DNA from: Rickettsiales bacterium
GTDB lineage: Bacteria > Pseudomonadota > Alphaproteobacteria > Rickettsiales > SXRF01
NCBI GenBank assembly: GCA_041396965.1
Contig: JAWKXN010000001.1
Span: 124,001-188,000 of the forward strand
Direction of reading: 5' to 3'
Length of the DNA stretch: 64,000 bases
The notes under the pieces were generated by a model, which saw only the letters and a list, made by a program, of their open reading frames with translations, was not told the DNA's origin and did not search any database. Positions 26,925 through 35,619 of the stretch are shown one piece after another (positions within the stretch are counted from its first letter, which is position 1; each line of letters starts with the position of its first letter). The position numbers were made by a program, and so were the translations under genes.

Positions 26925-28634
26925 TTAATAACGATACTGCATATTAAAAAATATACGTGGAGCTGAACCATCCGCACCATAAGCCGCGACATCTCTGGTT
27001 AGAGGGAAAGCTAGTTCTACATCGCCAGTCAGTGAGTCAAGTATGTTAAAACGAGTTCCAATACCAGCGGAAGCCAGAGAGTTATCTTTCGGCTCAGAAT
27101 TCGCCACTATATTACGATTCCACACCTTGCCTAAGTCATAAAAACCGTATGACTGGAAAGAAGTAACGTATTTATTTTCGGTATTACCATTATATTGCAG
27201 CTCTAAACGACCAGCTATCCCAGAGTCTCCAGTTATCTCTGCTGGATCATACGCACTGCCAAATTGCGCGCCGCCAATAGCGTATTCTTGCGCTGAATAA
27301 AGCGGATCTAAAGAATATTGACCATCAACAGAAGTGGAAATTGACCAAGAGCCATACACAGGCTGAATGCGAGTAAAGTTAGCGTTAAATTTCTCAAAGC
27401 TAGCTTTTCCGCCAGCCCGTGAATGAGGTAAGCTAGCACTATCAGCAAACCAGTTAAGACCTTTCGCGAAGCTGCTTTCCAGACGATTTACCGCGTTCGT
27501 CTCATCAACAAAATCATAGGTTAGTTCAGTTGTCCATATCCGAAGATTGTCGTTATAAATATTAGCGTCCAGCACACTAAGATTCACTCTTTGTATAGAA
27601 AAATCAGTATTTACAAATAGATTACTTTGCCTGCTACGCATAATAGGATGACTTATTGACGCGTTAACCTCATAGTTTGTTCCTTCAACATCAAGAACCT
27701 CAAGATTATGACCTGGATTGGTTTCTATAAAGCTTAAGTCAATTGCTGCTTTAGTTCCGTAAGAATTTATCGGCTGTTCATGACGCACGCCAAAATATTT
27801 AAGTTCATCCGGCTCAAACGGTGTATTGATAACTCTAAATGCTGTCTGTTCGTTCATCCCAAGCATATTATTAACTGCGAACACACCTATCGCCTGAGTA
27901 GTTCCTAAAAAGCGAGTACCACGATTATTAACCCTTATTGTGCTACCCTCAAACTTATTACGTTTAATGTTCACTGTAACAAGAGAGGCGTGTGGTGTAT
28001 CTGCTGACGGCTGAATAACAGCTCTTGCCTCAACACCCGGTAAATCTTCCATGAGCAGCAAGTAACGCTCTAAAGTCTTAGCGTCAAGAGGTTTGGATTC
28101 TTTTATTTTTTCCGCGTATTCATGCAATATACTATCTGTAACGTCGACATCTCCCTTAAGTTGGACATCACTAACAAAACCCTGAATAATATTTATTCTA
28201 ACCACACCATCCTTAATTCTTTGTGGAGGAACAACCGCGCGATTTAATATAAAGCCTTTATTACGGTAATATGAGGTAATCTTATCCGCTATTTCATTGA
28301 GTTCACGAAGGTTTATGTCTTTCCTGAGTTTTTCTTCATATATGGGCTTAATATTCCTCATGTCCTCAGCGGTCATACCGTTAAACTCGATTATCTTAAG
28401 ACGAAAAGATACGTTTCCTTTCAAGGTTTTACTTTCTTTGTCTTGAACTGTTATAAGTTGCTCACCGGTCACTTCTGGGCGTTGGCTATTTTGTATCTGC
28501 CTTTGTATTACCTCAGGACGAGCTGTGCTAGGAATATTAACTTGCGAATGAGCTGCTGTAGACACAATCGTCAAAGCGGAAGTGCTCACAGCTAAAATAA
28601 AAAAACGACTGGAGAGGCTATTTCTATAGCGCAT
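26925..28634 (-). CDS. TpsB outer-membrane transporter (ShlB/FhaC family)
   Basis: This Omp85-superfamily pore secretes its TpsA partner across the outer membrane. ATG 28634 is chosen because AAGGGA lies eight bases upstream and a signal peptide follows directly (SSRFFILAVSTSALTIVSTAAHS). The roughly 569-residue protein has two POTRA domains (FNGMTAEDMRNIKPIYEEKL; VVRINIIQGFVSDVQLKG) and a C-terminal 16-strand barrel ending in FFNMQYRY, with the ShlB-type signature RGTRFLG in the strand region. A terminal aromatic residue fits recognition by the BAM complex. Length and order (tpsB before tpsA) are typical. Confidence 0.92.
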   Translation of the reverse strand: MRYRNSLSSRFFILAVSTSALTIVSTAAHSQVNIPSTARPEVIQRQIQNSQRPEVTGEQLITVQDKESKTLKGNVSFRLKIIEFNGMTAEDMRNIKPIYEEKLRKDINLRELNEIADKITSYYRNKGFILNRAVVPPQRIKDGVVRINIIQGFVSDVQLKGDVDVTDSILHEYAEKIKESKPLDAKTLERYLLLMEDLPGVEARAVIQPSADTPHASLVTVNIKRNKFEGSTIRVNNRGTRFLGTTQAIGVFAVNNMLGMNEQTAFRVINTPFEPDELKYFGVRHEQPINSYGTKAAIDLSFIETNPGHNLEVLDVEGTNYEVNASISHPIMRSRQSNLFVNTDFSIQRVNLSVLDANIYNDNLRIWTTELTYDFVDETNAVNRLESSFAKGLNWFADSASLPHSRAGGKASFEKFNANFTRIQPVYGSWSISTSVDGQYSLDPLYSAQEYAIGGAQFGSAYDPAEITGDSGIAGRLELQYNGNTENKYVTSFQSYGFYDLGKVWNRNIVANSEPKDNSLASAGIGTRFNILDSLTGDVELAFPLTRDVAAYGADGSAPRIFFNMQYRY

Positions 28635-28892
28635 AACTAAATATCCCTTATTTTTTGTAGTTGAGTAGTCAATTGTCCGATAGTAGTTGCCATAGCACAT
28701 AAGTTATGAATGCGCAATTTAATTGTTAACACTTGTTTTCATTTTTTACGGTTAGCTGCTTTTATACCACATTGAAACTTTTCGCTTTTAATTTTTAATA
28801 TAATCATGGATTATCAAATCATTGCCCTATAAACATAAGTTGTTTATTATTATCATTTGATAGAAAATAAATCTGTATTATATTGGCGTGGT

Positions 28893-29381
28893 ATGATGCT
28901 TTTACGATTTATATCAGTTGTTTTTTTCTGCTTTATCTGTTTTGACGCGTACTCGGCGGAAGAATCAGGTGGGAATATCCCTCGCTTTGTTTCTCTAAGA
29001 GTGGATGAGGCTAATGTAAGAACAGGACCGGGAACTCGCTATCCTATATTATGGGTTTATAGAAAAAAAGATTTCCCTGTAGAGATAATAGAAGAATTTG
29101 GTCTATGGAAAAAAATTCGTGATATGGATAATTCTATAGGATGGGTGCATAAGAGCATGCTTAAAGGCGCGCGAAGAGCTATAGTCAGAAAAAAAAGAAC
29201 TGCCTTCGTAAGAATTGATCACGATGAGGAGGCAAAGCCACTGATAAAGTTATCACCAAAAGTGGTTGTAAATATTCTGGAGTGCGACAAAAGATGGTGC
29301 TACATACAAGTAAGCGGTCACAAAGGATGGATCCAAAAAGAAGACATATGGGGAGTCTATTCGTACGAAATTATAGAATAG
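28893..29381 (+). CDS. Exported protein with bacterial SH3 domains
   Basis: The protein of about 162 residues has a signal peptide (MMLLRFISVVFFCFICFDAYS) if ATG 28893 is used; a TTG at 28857 would add 12 residues before it. Two SH3_4-type repeats follow: LRVDEANVRTGPGTRYPILWVYRKKDFPVEII, and a second around VVVNILECDKRWCYIQVSGHKGWIQ. Such periplasmic SH3 proteins are common in alphaproteobacteria and probably bind peptidoglycan or envelope proteins; no catalytic domain is seen. It converges on pntAB with 21 bases between stops. Confidence 0.8.
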   Translation: MMLLRFISVVFFCFICFDAYSAEESGGNIPRFVSLRVDEANVRTGPGTRYPILWVYRKKDFPVEIIEEFGLWKKIRDMDNSIGWVHKSMLKGARRAIVRKKRTAFVRIDHDEEAKPLIKLSPKVVVNILECDKRWCYIQVSGHKGWIQKEDIWGVYSYEIIE

Positions 29382-29402
29382 AGCGCATCCTGCCCGTTAC
29401 TA

Positions 29403-29813
29403 CTAAGGCGCTTTGTCTTTAGCGGATTTTTTTTGGAACATAGAAAGCATTCGCTGAGTTACCACAAATCCACCGAATATATTTATTGAGGCGATTACTA
29501 CAGCGATAAATCCCGTAAGATGGGAGAAACCAAATCCCTCAGGACCAAGAGCTATTATCGCACCAACTATTATTATCCCTGAAATTGCGTTAGTAACCGA
29601 CATAAGTGGAGTGTGTAAAGCGGGAGTAACTTTCCATACAACGTAGTACCCAACAAAACAGGCGAGAACAAACACAGTTATCCCAAACACCGAAGGATCA
29701 ATCCCGCTTTGCTCCTGTAACCGTAGGCTCATTTTATTGACATCCTCAGAAAGCTCAAACGCCATCTGAGCAAGATTTTCAGCTTTCTGGTTTATTGTCT
29801 CACTGTCAAACAT
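29403..29813 (-). CDS. pntAB: NAD(P) transhydrogenase alpha subunit, part 2 (PntAB)
   Basis: This 136-residue membrane protein is the short second part of the split alpha subunit found in alphaproteobacteria. It contributes transmembrane helices to the proton-translocating transhydrogenase, which makes NADPH from NADH. Three helices are seen at about residues 40-60, 68-90 and 95-118, with the typical GYYVVWKVTPALHTPLMSVTNAISG motif. It lies 33 bases after pntAA. The beta subunit gene (pntB), which usually follows, is not present in this window. Confidence 0.93.
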   Translation of the reverse strand: MFDSETINQKAENLAQMAFELSEDVNKMSLRLQEQSGIDPSVFGITVFVLACFVGYYVVWKVTPALHTPLMSVTNAISGIIIVGAIIALGPEGFGFSHLTGFIAVVIASINIFGGFVVTQRMLSMFQKKSAKDKAP

Positions 29814-29846
29814 AACTATTATCTCATTTCATTTTTGATGATTAGT

Positions 29847-30953
29847 TCACGCGAACATAGGATGTATAGTGCTTCCGTCCCTCGTAAGCAATGTACCTTT
29901 TACCAACTCATCATCCCATTTTATATTTATAGATTTTTCCCCTATTAGTAAAGTAGATACAAAATTATATATGTTACGAGCGTAAAGTTGACTAGCGTCA
30001 ATCGCTACTCTGCTTGGCATATTGCTGTAACCGATAAGTGCTACGCCATATTTTACCGTAACATTGTCGAGTTCAGTAAGAGGGCAGTTTCCACCGTTTA
30101 ACGCGGCGAGATCCACTATAACCGAGCCTTCTCTCATAGTTTTTACCATATCCTCAGTAATAAGCACCGGAGCTGGTTTTCCAGGTATCAGAGCGGTTGA
30201 TATAACTATATCTTGTTTTTTTATAGTTTGTGCGATTAGCTCTCCTTGCTTGCGTTTATAATCATCACTCATCTCTTTGGCGTATCCACCAGTTGCCTCT
30301 CCTGATTCGGTGTCTTCAACCTCAATAAACTTTGCTCCTAGACTTTCCACTTGCTCTTTAACTACCGGACGCACGTCAAACGCCGAGACAACAGCTCCCA
30401 TTCTTTTAGCTGTGGCTATTGCTTGAAGACCAGCGACACCGGCTCCTATTACAAGGATCTTGGCTGGAGCGATAGTTCCCGCCGCTGTCATCATCATCGG
30501 CGTGGCTTTACCTAAAGTCGCTACTGCATCTATTACCGCTCTATATCCGGCGAGATTACTTTGTGAGGATAGAACATCCATAGATTGCGCTCTTGAGATA
30601 CGAGGTAATAATTCTAAAGAGAACGCGGACAAACTATTTTGATTAAAATGCTCTATAGACTCAGTTTTCGCATAGGGAGACAGCATTCCAACTATGTTGC
30701 TACCACTTTTCATTTTTGATAAACTATTCTCAGACGGAGGGTTAACACACAAAACCACATCAGCGTCTGATATATCATCCGATATTGTAGCGCCATATTT
30801 CTCATAATCCTTGTCCGAGATAGCTACCCCAAGACCAGCGTCTCGCTCAACTATGACTTCCGCGCCAATCTCAATATATTTTTTTACAGTATCAGGAGTA
30901 GCGGCTACCCGCCTTTCACCTTCCGTTTTTTCACGCAACACCGCTATTTTCAT
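29847..30953 (-). CDS. pntAA: NAD(P) transhydrogenase alpha subunit, part 1 (PntAA)
   Basis: PntAA is the soluble NAD(H)-binding domain of the transhydrogenase. The 368-residue protein belongs to the alanine dehydrogenase/PNT family: MKIAVLREKTEGERRVAATP at the N-terminus, the NAD loop VIGAGVAGLQAIATAKRMGAVVSAFDVRP near residues 168-196, and PGKPAPVLITEDMV. Length is normal for the split form. The gene leads a short minus-strand unit with pntAB. Confidence 0.95.
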   Translation of the reverse strand: MKIAVLREKTEGERRVAATPDTVKKYIEIGAEVIVERDAGLGVAISDKDYEKYGATISDDISDADVVLCVNPPSENSLSKMKSGSNIVGMLSPYAKTESIEHFNQNSLSAFSLELLPRISRAQSMDVLSSQSNLAGYRAVIDAVATLGKATPMMMTAAGTIAPAKILVIGAGVAGLQAIATAKRMGAVVSAFDVRPVVKEQVESLGAKFIEVEDTESGEATGGYAKEMSDDYKRKQGELIAQTIKKQDIVISTALIPGKPAPVLITEDMVKTMREGSVIVDLAALNGGNCPLTELDNVTVKYGVALIGYSNMPSRVAIDASQLYARNIYNFVSTLLIGEKSINIKWDDELVKGTLLTRDGSTIHPMFA

Positions 30954-31108
30954 AAATCACCTTACTTAGTAACCATAGCCATTTACCTAACACCCAACTC
31001 ATTAAAAATAAAATAAGCGGCTATGAACAGAATTTATTTCTCATCTTTTGCGGAGTTTAGCCATTGTTTATTTATAATCAAATATTATTTTGTAAATATA
31101 TAGTAAGA

Positions 31109-31576
31109 TTATGTTATTTGAATACCAGAAGCCTTGCGGTTATCACCGGTATTTAGCGGAGTAAGATTACCTAGCATTTCTCTGGAAACATTAGCGAATT
31201 GAAGGCCACCATCACCAGAAACCGCCGGATTTTCAATAGCCGGTTTGGTAAGATTGCTGAAATCAACAGGCCCTAATTTTAATGCTCTACCAGTAAAGCT
31301 AGCGACGGAACCACCTCTTGAGTTCATCTGTGCCGCCATTTGGTTCATTTTTTTATCGCTCCACGCCTGAGGTAGCTTTATATGAGCGAATATTCCAGTT
31401 GAAAAAAACGAGGCTATTTTAATCCCAAAAATTCTTTCTATCCACGCATAGCTATTATTGGTGGTATCATCAGGATCTGGTTGCTGAGCGTCATCATTAT
31501 TACCCCCACCAGCACCCTGCATCCGCTGTGCCATTAATAGCTGATCTACTGCTACCGGTTTATTATCCTCTGCCAT
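31109..31576 (-). CDS. Hypothetical protein of 155 residues
   Basis: I do not recognise a family. The start region is MAEDNKPVAVDQLLMAQRMQ, followed by a Gly/Asn/Asp-rich linker (about residues 20-40), a segment with hydrophobic residues (AWIERIFGIKIASFFSTGIFAHIKL, about 44-68) and a C-terminal half rich in small residues (SRGGSVASFTGRALKLGPVDFSNL). No signal peptide, cysteine or clear membrane helix is seen. Codon use resembles the neighbouring genes, so it is probably a real gene. It stands alone between pntAA and the pilin-like gene on the same strand. Confidence 0.6.
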   Translation of the reverse strand: MAEDNKPVAVDQLLMAQRMQGAGGGNNDDAQQPDPDDTTNNSYAWIERIFGIKIASFFSTGIFAHIKLPQAWSDKKMNQMAAQMNSRGGSVASFTGRALKLGPVDFSNLTKPAIENPAVSGDGGLQFANVSREMLGNLTPLNTGDNRKASGIQIT

Positions 31577-31688
31577 TTCTATTTATTGCTAATAATAATT
31601 TTTATTGTCTACACCTAGATAATACAGGTTTTTTCTTATAAAATCACGTTAATTTTTTTTTACGACCATTGTTTTATAAAGATTTTAT

Positions 31689-31723
31689 TAAAAAAGCCCC
31701 CTGAAATTTTCAGGAGGCTTTTT
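31689..31723 (-). terminator. Rho-independent terminator after the pilin-like gene
   Basis: On the minus strand, AAAAAGCCTCCTGA and TCAGGGGGCTTTTTT form a strong stem of about 13 pairs with one mismatch and a short A/T loop, ending in a T run. It lies 24 bases after the stop of the pilin-like gene. The opposite strand also ends in T residues. Confidence 0.85.
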
Positions 31724-31746
31724 AACACTAATATTATGTGTTAATA

Positions 31747-32628
31747 CTAGTTAAAACGCATACGCAAGCTACATGCTGGAGTATCACCACCAGTAGCTGT
31801 GCTACGGTTATAAGTGTCATTTGTAGCGGTGGCTGAAGTTCCGATCACACAGTCACCAGAAGCACCAGTTGTATTAGTCCAAGTAGGCTGCGAACTGCCT
31901 CCAAGAGCTGCGAATAATGTATCAGCGGTAGTAGACATAGTAGCGTGCCCACGGGCTTGTACTATACCAGTGTTAGGCAGACCATCATCAATCTTACTGT
32001 CTATATTGAAAGCCTCAACTGGAGTAATAGCGCCACCAACAGCTGTAGCGTAGGTAGCAGTACCAGCGCCACCAGTAGTAACACCGGTAACGTTAGCGAT
32101 TACATAATAGTTAAGGCCACCACTAGAGCCAGCCAACCAAACACCACCACGACCAGTTTTAGCCGATGGGAAGTATAAGTCAGGAGTAGGGGACGCGGCC
32201 ATTTGAGCTGCCGTTGTTATAGCGGTTCCATACGAACCATCAATAAGATTAGCGGCAGTAAGCTGTTGCCAGATTAGTAGAGGTTCACTTACAGGAGCGT
32301 TAAGATTAGAAGATGAAGTGCTCTCAACCAGTCCATTACCGTTACCACCAACGGTTAAAGAACCAGCCGCCGGATTAATACCAAAAGAGTTCGCTTCAGC
32401 GAATGTGAGATCCCCAGGTAGAGCATTAAATCTTGTTCTAAACGCGTTCATAGAAGCATTATATTTTTCATACTGAGCTATCGTCGCACGCACTTCAGCG
32501 GCTTTTACTAGATATTGACCAACAAGCACACCGCTCACTATAAGCCCAATGATTACCAACACTATTGATAATTCGATAAGGGTGAAACCCCCACTGTTAT
32601 TGAGCTTAGGATTATTAGTATTTTTCAT
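31747..32628 (-). CDS. Type IV pilin-like protein (pseudopilin)
   Basis: The protein of about 293 residues has a class III signal: a short basic leader ending in glycine before FTLIELSIVLVIIGLIVSGVLVGQ, with the +5 glutamate required for pilin assembly. The rest is Thr/Ala/Gly-rich with ALPGDL after the first helix and a C-terminal Cys pair (GDCVIG and PACSLRMRF) that could form the D-region disulfide. ATG 32628 is chosen because AGGAG lies six bases upstream, rather than TTG 32631. No other type IV pilus or type II secretion genes adjoin it. A strong terminator follows, so it is monocistronic. Confidence 0.88.
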   Translation of the reverse strand: MKNTNNPKLNNSGGFTLIELSIVLVIIGLIVSGVLVGQYLVKAAEVRATIAQYEKYNASMNAFRTRFNALPGDLTFAEANSFGINPAAGSLTVGGNGNGLVESTSSSNLNAPVSEPLLIWQQLTAANLIDGSYGTAITTAAQMAASPTPDLYFPSAKTGRGGVWLAGSSGGLNYYVIANVTGVTTGGAGTATYATAVGGAITPVEAFNIDSKIDDGLPNTGIVQARGHATMSTTADTLFAALGGSSQPTWTNTTGASGDCVIGTSATATNDTYNRSTATGGDTPACSLRMRFN

Positions 32629-32631
32629 CAA

Positions 32632-32926
32632 ACGCTCCTATAAATTAGTTACAAACACAATTTATTATACATCAAAACAATCATATGCAGTCGCTCTAAC
32701 AGGAAAAGGTATCGTTCCAAATTGATACGGTTCGTCCTATGATTGCTCTAATGCAACAAAATGTCCAAATATTCTACAAGGTAGCGATTAAAGGTTAAAT
32801 ATTCGTTAGCAAGCTTTTATATTAAATTAGATATGTCATCTACACATCATGGAATAATAAGATAATATATTAATAATCAATATCTTACGATTATTTATAA
32901 ATAACTTCGTCAAAAGCTGTCATAAT
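32632..32926. other. Non-coding gap between ppdK and the pilin-like gene
   Basis: About 295 AT-rich bases hold no gene. A weak hairpin, GTATC...GATAC around 32709-32728, is the only structure noticed. Both flanking genes are on the minus strand, so the gap should contain the pilin-like gene's promoter near its right edge, but no convincing -35/-10 pair could be fixed by eye. Confidence 0.4.
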
Positions 32927-35590
32927 TTAATTTATTTTCGCTTGAGCGGCGGCAAGGCGGGCTATTGGCACACGGTAAGGCGAGCAAGACACATAATTAA
33001 GCCCTGCTTTTTGACAGAAATATATAGAAGCTGGATCTCCTCCGTGTTCACCACAAATACCTAATTTAATTGTATCTCTGGTCTTTTTGCCACGACTGGC
33101 GGCTATTTCAATAAGCTCACCAACACCGGATTGATCTAATGACACAAAAGGATCTTGCTCTATAATTCCCTGTTTTTTATAAGACTCTATGAAAGAAGCC
33201 GAATCATCACGAGAGATTCCAAGAGTAGTTTGAGTAAGATCATTAGTTCCAAAGCTAAAAAACTCAGCGTGTTCAGCTATTTCTTCCGCACGTAGAGCAG
33301 CACGTGGCAGCTCAATCATCGTGCCAACCATATACTTAATCTCTACATTCTTCTCTTCCATCACCGAACTAGCGACATTATCCACCAGATCTTTGAGAAT
33401 GTTCAATTCTTTTGGCATCATAACCAGTGGAATCATTATCTCTGGTATTACATTATCTTTTCCTTCCAGAATAATGGTAGCCGCCGCCTCAAAAATAGCT
33501 CTTGCTTGCATCTCATATATTTCAGGGTAGGTTATGCCAAGCCGACATCCACGATGTCCAAGCATTGGGTTTTGCTCTTTAAGTTCATGAGCGCGCATCC
33601 GCACTGTTTCTATGCTAGTTCCGGCGGCGTTAGCTACTTGCTTTATATCTTCCTCCGTATGTGGAAGGAACTCATGCAGCGGTGGGTCAAGCAGACGTAT
33701 AGTTACCGGAAGTCCATGCATTATACTAAATAGTTTAATAAAATCATCACGCTGCATCGGAAGTAGTTTGGCAAGAGCATTTTTACGACCTTCAGAGCTT
33801 TGCGCTACGATCATTTCTCGCATAGCGGTTATGCGTTCAGCGTCAAAGAACATATGCTCAGTCCGACATAATCCCACACCTTCAGCGCCAAAACGACGAG
33901 CTACTTCCGCGTCAAGAGGTGTTTCGGCGTTAGTGCGTATTTTAAGAGAACGTATATCATCAGCCCAGCCCATCAGCTTATTAAAATCGTCGGACAGCAC
34001 AGGCTGCACTGTGGCGATTTCCCCAAGCATTACCTCACCAGTTCCACCATTAATGGTTATAATATCGCCCTCTTTTACAGTGTAACCACCTGTTTTAATT
34101 TCTTTTTTGGAGTAATCTATATGTAATTCACCAGCTCCCGACACACAAGATTTACCCATACCACGCGCGACAACAGCGGCGTGACTGGTCATTCCTCCTC
34201 TAGCGGTAAGTATACCCTGCGCCGCGTGCATTCCATGAATATCTTCCGGTGAGGTTTCTATTCTTACCAATATCACCTTTTCCTTATGCTCAAGAGCCAT
34301 CGCTTCCGCGTCTTCTGCGGTAAATACCACCTTGCCAGACGCTGCCCCCGGTGAAGCCGGCAGCCCAGTCGCTATAACGGTCTTAGCGGCTTTTGGGTCA
34401 AGGGTAGGGTGCAATAGCTGGTCAAGCGATAGCGGGTCTATACGTTTTATCGCTTCCTTTTTATCAATTACTTTTTCTTCTACCATATCAACGGCTATCT
34501 TAATAGCGGCGCTCGCCGTACGCTTACCGTTTCTGGTTTGTAACATCCATAATTTATTGTTCTGAATGGTGAATTCTATATCTTGCATATCACGATAATG
34601 TGACTCTAGCTTATCAAATACATCGGTAAGCTGCTTGTAAACCTCAGGCATAACCGCTGGCATTTCATCAAGTGGTTGCGGAGTACGGATTCCGGCTACC
34701 ACATCTTCACCTTGCGCGTTTATTAGAAACTCACCGTAATATTTACGCTCACCAGTTGATGGGTTGCGGGTGAAAGCGACACCGGTCGCGCAATCACTAC
34801 CCATATTGCCAAAAACCATTGACTGTACGGTAACTGCCGTTCCCCAGCTTTCTGGTATGTCGTGCAGCCGGCGATAGGTGTTAGCCCTCGGATTCATCCA
34901 TGAGTCAAATACCGCGCGGATAGCGCCCCAAAGCTGTTCATTTGGATCTTCTGGGAAAGCCGATTTTTTTTCCTCAAACACTTTTTCTTTATATTGTTTT
35001 ACCAGATCTTTAAGGTCATCAGCCGATAACTCGGTATCAAGATCAATCTCACGCTCTCTTTTCTTATCTTCTAATATTTCCTCAAAATGATAATGCTCAA
35101 CACCAAGCACGACATCACTATACATCTGGATAAACCGACGGTAACTATCGTAGGCGAAGCGCTCATTACCGGTTTTTTTAGCCAGAGCCTGCGCTGTAGT
35201 ATCATTTAATCCAAGATTAAGCACAGTATCCATCATACCAGGCATTGAGGCGCGCGCGCCAGATCGTACCGAAAGTAGCAAAGGGTTATCGGAATCACCA
35301 AAAACCATTCCCACAGTCTTTTCTATTTTGCCAAGAGCCTGCGTTACTTCCGCTTTAAGATTTTCTGGCATATTTTTATTGTTGGCGTAATAACCTATGC
35401 AAACGTCAGTGGTTATGGTAAAACCAGGAGGAACCGGCAGGTCAAGTGAGCACATTTCCGCTAGGTTAGCGCCTTTTCCACCAAGCAAATTACGCATGGA
35501 ACCATTGCCATCAGCCGCTCCGCCAGAAAAGCTATAAACCATTTTTTCGGACATTTCTTCTTTAAGTTTTGTGCCTGTTTGTGCGTTCAT
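32927..35590 (-). CDS. ppdK: Pyruvate, phosphate dikinase
   Basis: PPDK interconverts pyruvate, ATP and phosphate with PEP, AMP and pyrophosphate, joining glycolysis and gluconeogenesis. The 887-residue protein has the N-terminal nucleotide-binding domain (FSGGAADGNGSMRNLLGGKGANLAEM), the phosphohistidine in GGMTSHAAVVARGMGKSCVSG, and the C-terminal TIM-barrel with GICGEHGGDP and NYVSCSPYRVPIARLAAAQA. An AGGAAG ribosome site precedes the ATG. It lies 29 bases after glyS and probably ends the glyQ-phzF-panD-glyS-ppdK run. Confidence 0.97.
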   Translation of the reverse strand: MNAQTGTKLKEEMSEKMVYSFSGGAADGNGSMRNLLGGKGANLAEMCSLDLPVPPGFTITTDVCIGYYANNKNMPENLKAEVTQALGKIEKTVGMVFGDSDNPLLLSVRSGARASMPGMMDTVLNLGLNDTTAQALAKKTGNERFAYDSYRRFIQMYSDVVLGVEHYHFEEILEDKKREREIDLDTELSADDLKDLVKQYKEKVFEEKKSAFPEDPNEQLWGAIRAVFDSWMNPRANTYRRLHDIPESWGTAVTVQSMVFGNMGSDCATGVAFTRNPSTGERKYYGEFLINAQGEDVVAGIRTPQPLDEMPAVMPEVYKQLTDVFDKLESHYRDMQDIEFTIQNNKLWMLQTRNGKRTASAAIKIAVDMVEEKVIDKKEAIKRIDPLSLDQLLHPTLDPKAAKTVIATGLPASPGAASGKVVFTAEDAEAMALEHKEKVILVRIETSPEDIHGMHAAQGILTARGGMTSHAAVVARGMGKSCVSGAGELHIDYSKKEIKTGGYTVKEGDIITINGGTGEVMLGEIATVQPVLSDDFNKLMGWADDIRSLKIRTNAETPLDAEVARRFGAEGVGLCRTEHMFFDAERITAMREMIVAQSSEGRKNALAKLLPMQRDDFIKLFSIMHGLPVTIRLLDPPLHEFLPHTEEDIKQVANAAGTSIETVRMRAHELKEQNPMLGHRGCRLGITYPEIYEMQARAIFEAAATIILEGKDNVIPEIMIPLVMMPKELNILKDLVDNVASSVMEEKNVEIKYMVGTMIELPRAALRAEEIAEHAEFFSFGTNDLTQTTLGISRDDSASFIESYKKQGIIEQDPFVSLDQSGVGELIEIAASRGKKTRDTIKLGICGEHGGDPASIYFCQKAGLNYVSCSPYRVPIARLAAAQAKIN

Positions 35591-35619
35591 TTTTTACTTC
35601 CTTTTGAATCTTATCCTTT

